From: Pseudoprimorskyibacter insulae
Lineage (GTDB): Bacteria > Pseudomonadota > Alphaproteobacteria > Rhodobacterales > Rhodobacteraceae
Direction: 5' to 3'
Assembly: GCF_900302505.1 (NCBI RefSeq)
Contig: NZ_OMOJ01000011.1
Span: forward strand, 1 to 64,000
Length of the DNA: 64,000 nt
The notes under the pieces were generated by a model, which worked only from the letters and a program-made list of their open reading frames with translations, did no database searches and was not told the DNA's origin. Positions 61,960 to 64,000 of the stretch are shown one piece after another. Numbering within the stretch: the first letter of the stretch is position 1; the number at the start of each line of letters is the position of its first letter. Both the position numbers and the translations under genes were made by a program.

Positions 61960-62043
61960 GCGGTGGGCCTGAAAACCCACCCTACGGGCCCCGGCACAGG
62001 TCGGTCCCGCGTGCACATCTAGGCTGGGTTTTGAACCCACCGC
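61960..62043. repeat. Intergenic palindromic repeat between boxC and boxB
   Basis: GGTGGG (61962-61967) with CCCACC (61976-61981), and GGGTT (62026-62030) with AACCC (62034-62038), form two small hairpins, and the outer GCGGTGGG pairs with CCCACCGC at 62036-62043. The element resembles the dispersed TGGGTTTTGAACCCACC-type palindromes of alphaproteobacteria. It probably affects mRNA stability. Confidence 0.55.
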
Positions 62044-62062
62044 CCCCTGAGGAGGACCCGAA

Positions 62063-63514
62063 ATGCTTGACCTTATTAACGTCAGCTATGACACCCAGAT
62101 CCCCAATAATGTGGGGCTCAGCTCGGACAAGCGCGTGCTCAAGGCGCTTGAAAAATGGCACCCCGGTTACATCAATTGGTGGAATGACCTGATCCCGCAG
62201 AACTTCCAGGAATCGATGGTTTATCTGCGCACCGCCGTTTCTGTGGACCCCAAGGGCTGGGCCAAGTTCGACTATGTGAAAATGCCGGAATACCGCTGGG
62301 GCGTTCTGCTGGCCCCGCAAGTCGAAGGGCGTGTAATCCCCTGCGGCGAACATGCTGGCCAGCCCGCGTGGCAGGAAGTACCGGGCGAATACCGCAACCT
62401 GCTCAAGCGTCTGATCGTCATTCAGGGCGACACTGAGCCGGGCTCAGTTGAACAGCAGCGTTTCCTTGGTCTGACAGCGCCGTCGCTTTATGACATGCGC
62501 AACCTGTTTCAGGTAAACGTCGAAGAGGGCCGTCACCTCTGGGCGATGGTTTATCTGTTGCAAAAGTACTTCGGCAAAGATGGCCGCGAAGAAGCCGATG
62601 ATCTGCTGATCCGCTCGTCTGGTTCGGAAGAAGCGCCGCGTATGCTGGGTGCCTTCAACGAAGAAACGCCCGATTGGCTGTCGTTCTTCATGTTCACCTA
62701 CTTCACCGACCGTGACGGCAAGATGCAGCTGGAAAGCTTGGCTCAGTCCGGCTTTGACCCGCTGTCGCGCACCTGCCGCTTTATGCTGACCGAAGAAGCG
62801 CACCACATGTTCGTGGGCGAAACCGGCGTGGGCCGGACCATTCAGGCCACGGTCGAGGCGATGAACAAGGCGGGCATTACCGACCCGTATGACATCAACA
62901 AGATCCGCGATCTGGGCGTCATCGATCTGCCGACCATCCAGAAAAAGCTGAACCTGCACTACACGCTGTCGCTTGATCTGTTCGGCCAAGAGGTTTCGAC
63001 CAACGCCGCCAACGCGTTCAACGCGGGCATCAAAGGCCGCTACATGGAGCATCGCATCGACGATGACCACAAGCTGACCGGCGACACCTATCCGGTTTGG
63101 ACGATCAAAGACGGTGCCTTGGTGCGCGAAGATGCGCCTGCGCTGACCGCAATCAACATGCGCCTGCGTGATGACTATGTCCGCGATGCCGCTGGCGGCG
63201 TTGGCCGTTGGAACAAGATCATCGAAAAGGCTGGTGTCGAATTCGAACTGAAGATGCCGCACGAAAGCTTCCACCGTCAGATCGGCGTGTTTAACGGCAT
63301 GCCGTTTGATCCCGCGGGCGACCTGCTAAGCCGTGAGGCATGGGATGCCAAGCGCGATGAATGGCTGCCCTCGAAGGCCGATGGTGATTTCATCCAGTCG
63401 CTGATGAAGCCGGTCTATGAGCCGGGCAAATTCGCCAGCTGGATTGCGGCGCCCAAGGTCGGCATCGACAACAAGCCGGGCGATTTTGAATACGTGAAAC
63501 TGCACATGGCCTGA
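62063..63514 (+). CDS. boxB: Benzoyl-CoA 2,3-epoxidase oxygenase subunit BoxB
   Basis: This 483-residue diiron oxygenase adds one oxygen atom to benzoyl-CoA. The likely ligands are E125, E155 and H158 (VEEGRHLW) and the EEAHH segment (E244/E245, H247/H248) in MLTEEAHHMF. Size and ends match BoxB of Azoarcus. Electrons come from BoxA. A hairpin and a small Cys-motif gene lie before boxA. Confidence 0.96.
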   Translation: MLDLINVSYDTQIPNNVGLSSDKRVLKALEKWHPGYINWWNDLIPQNFQESMVYLRTAVSVDPKGWAKFDYVKMPEYRWGVLLAPQVEGRVIPCGEHAGQPAWQEVPGEYRNLLKRLIVIQGDTEPGSVEQQRFLGLTAPSLYDMRNLFQVNVEEGRHLWAMVYLLQKYFGKDGREEADDLLIRSSGSEEAPRMLGAFNEETPDWLSFFMFTYFTDRDGKMQLESLAQSGFDPLSRTCRFMLTEEAHHMFVGETGVGRTIQATVEAMNKAGITDPYDINKIRDLGVIDLPTIQKKLNLHYTLSLDLFGQEVSTNAANAFNAGIKGRYMEHRIDDDHKLTGDTYPVWTIKDGALVREDAPALTAINMRLRDDYVRDAAGGVGRWNKIIEKAGVEFELKMPHESFHRQIGVFNGMPFDPAGDLLSREAWDAKRDEWLPSKADGDFIQSLMKPVYEPGKFASWIAAPKVGIDNKPGDFEYVKLHMA

Positions 63515-63524
63515 TCCAAGGCCG

Positions 63525-63559
63525 GGATGGCCCCAGTCCGGGGCCATCCGTTTAAACGG
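63525..63559 (+). terminator. Hairpin and palindrome after boxB
   Basis: GGATGGCCCC (63525-63534) pairs perfectly with GGGGCCATCC (63540-63549) and runs into a second palindrome, CCGTTTAAACGG (63548-63559). No T run follows, so it should be an mRNA end stabiliser or attenuator between boxB and the downstream genes. Confidence 0.6.
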
Positions 63560-63575
63560 ATTGGAGATTGAAGCA

Positions 63576-63728
63576 ATGTTGACATCGGACCTTGGCGGCC
63601 TGCGTCGCCGCGCCATCGGATCGGACGGTTGTCTTGGCTGCACGGATTGCACCGGCACTTGTCTGGAACTGCTCGAATTGCTCTATGTTCCACCGCAAGT
63701 GCTGAAGCCCAAAGGCAAACCAAAATGA
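63576..63728 (+). CDS. 50-residue protein with ferredoxin-like Cys motif between boxB and boxA
   Basis: The frame translates to MLTSDLGGLRRRAIGSDG followed by C-L-G-C-T-D-C-T-G-T-C (Cys 19, 22, 25, 29) and a Leu-rich, Lys-rich end (residues 30-50). The C-x2-C-x2-C-x3-C spacing is that of a [4Fe-4S] ferredoxin motif, though the usual Pro after the last Cys is absent. GGAG lies 9 bases before the ATG, and its stop overlaps the boxA ATG (ATGA). It is too short for usual gene finders. I infer a possible Fe-S microprotein; it may also bind zinc. Confidence 0.65.
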   Translation: MLTSDLGGLRRRAIGSDGCLGCTDCTGTCLELLELLYVPPQVLKPKGKPK

Positions 63729-64000
63729 ACAAACCCCTCAAGCAGCACCTGATCGACCCCGAGATCTGCATTCGCTGCTACACCTGTGAAATGACCTGCC
63801 CGGTTGAGGCGATCGTCCACAATGACGACAACGTCGTAGTCGATGCGGATAAGTGCAACTTCTGCATGGATTGCATTCCCGTCTGCCCAACCGGGTCTAT
63901 CGACGAATGGCGCGTGGTGGACACGGCCTATTCGGTGGGCGAACAATTCGAATGGACCGAGCTGCCCGAACAGGCCGACATTGGCGGCGGTGATGATGGC
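63725..64000 (+). CDS. boxA: Benzoyl-CoA 2,3-epoxidase reductase subunit BoxA, N-terminal part (cut by window edge)
   Basis: The first 92 codons of BoxA are visible. They start MNKPLKQHLIDPEICIRC and hold two ferredoxin motifs, CIRCYTCEMTCP and CNFCMDCIPVCP, for two [4Fe-4S] clusters. The full protein adds an FAD/NADPH reductase domain that passes electrons to BoxB. The ATG overlaps the stop of the small Cys-motif gene. The rest lies beyond the window. Confidence 0.94.
   Translation, partial: MNKPLKQHLIDPEICIRCYTCEMTCPVEAIVHNDDNVVVDADKCNFCMDCIPVCPTGSIDEWRVVDTAYSVGEQFEWTELPEQADIGGGDDG

Noticed and set aside
60231-62018. Open frame (595 codons) opposite boxC
   Set aside because: boxC is complete on the other strand; the frame has no family features and covers the boxC promoter.

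Overview
The window is a high-GC alphaproteobacterial chromosome segment, most likely from the Rhodobacterales (Roseobacter group). This rests on gene content: a class I lysyl-tRNA synthetase, a GapR/DUF2312 protein, a ScfR-type regulator with its C-terminal Cys motif, a GbpR-ChvE-GguAB sugar locus, a urease cluster and an aerobic benzoyl-CoA (box) cluster. No tRNA, rRNA, insertion sequence, prophage or CRISPR array is visible. No gap without a gene exceeds about 220 bases.

Left part (1-10.6 kb): an ABC importer of the LivFGMH type with a Tat-exported binding protein is read leftwards into acetyl-CoA synthetase. A ScfR/RamB-type short-chain acyl-CoA regulator is divergent from it. A response regulator, a small membrane protein and a histidine kinase fused to a sodium/solute symporter domain (CrbS/CrbR-like) follow. 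Together these look like an acetate or short-chain carboxylate sensing, uptake and activation locus.

10.6-21.5 kb holds mixed genes: an orphan FliM/FliN-like protein; a reduced-sulfur operon (metallo-beta-lactamase sulfur dioxygenase, two YeeE/YedE half-transporters, a DUF442 phosphatase-like protein); a DksA-type zinc finger protein; a FadJ-like protein whose two active sites both look degraded; GapR; PPK2; a MATE exporter behind a run of strong RNA hairpins; and dgoK-dgoA.

21.7-28.0 kb is the urease cluster ureD-A-x-B-y-z-C-E-F-G. The three inserts are a His-containing membrane microprotein, an LprI-like protein and a Pro/Ala/Lys-rich tail protein. UreC has a roughly 13-residue insertion near its N-terminus.

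28.0-42.6 kb is a deoxysugar or sugar-acid catabolic island: lactonase, CUT1 ABC importer, enolase-superfamily dehydratase, mutarotase, Gfo/Idh/MocA oxidoreductase, MaoC hydratase, split UxaA dehydratase, BDH2-like dehydrogenase and FAH hydrolase. A CoA-transferase and a signal-less binding-protein homologue run against it, and an IclR regulator follows. The layout fits non-phosphorylated L-fucose (or a similar sugar) degradation, with two candidate dehydratases and unexplained CoA-ester genes.

42.6-56.6 kb carries a beta-propeller protein, TerB, lysyl-tRNA synthetase, a cytochrome c, an aromatic amino acid decarboxylase with HpaR, and the GbpR-ChvE-GguAB importer with an IlvD/Edd dehydratase and an L-arabinose/D-galactose dehydrogenase. 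These complement dgoKA 30 kb away. A TauE/SafE permease closes this part.

56.7-64.0 kb is the box pathway for aerobic benzoate degradation: DUF4863 protein, benzoate-CoA ligase, alpha/beta hydrolase, DUF309 protein, BoxC, BoxB, an overlooked 50-residue Cys-motif protein and BoxA (cut by the window end). A repeated 16-bp operator-like palindrome, RTGC-N8-GCAT, occurs twice upstream of each of the two gene blocks.
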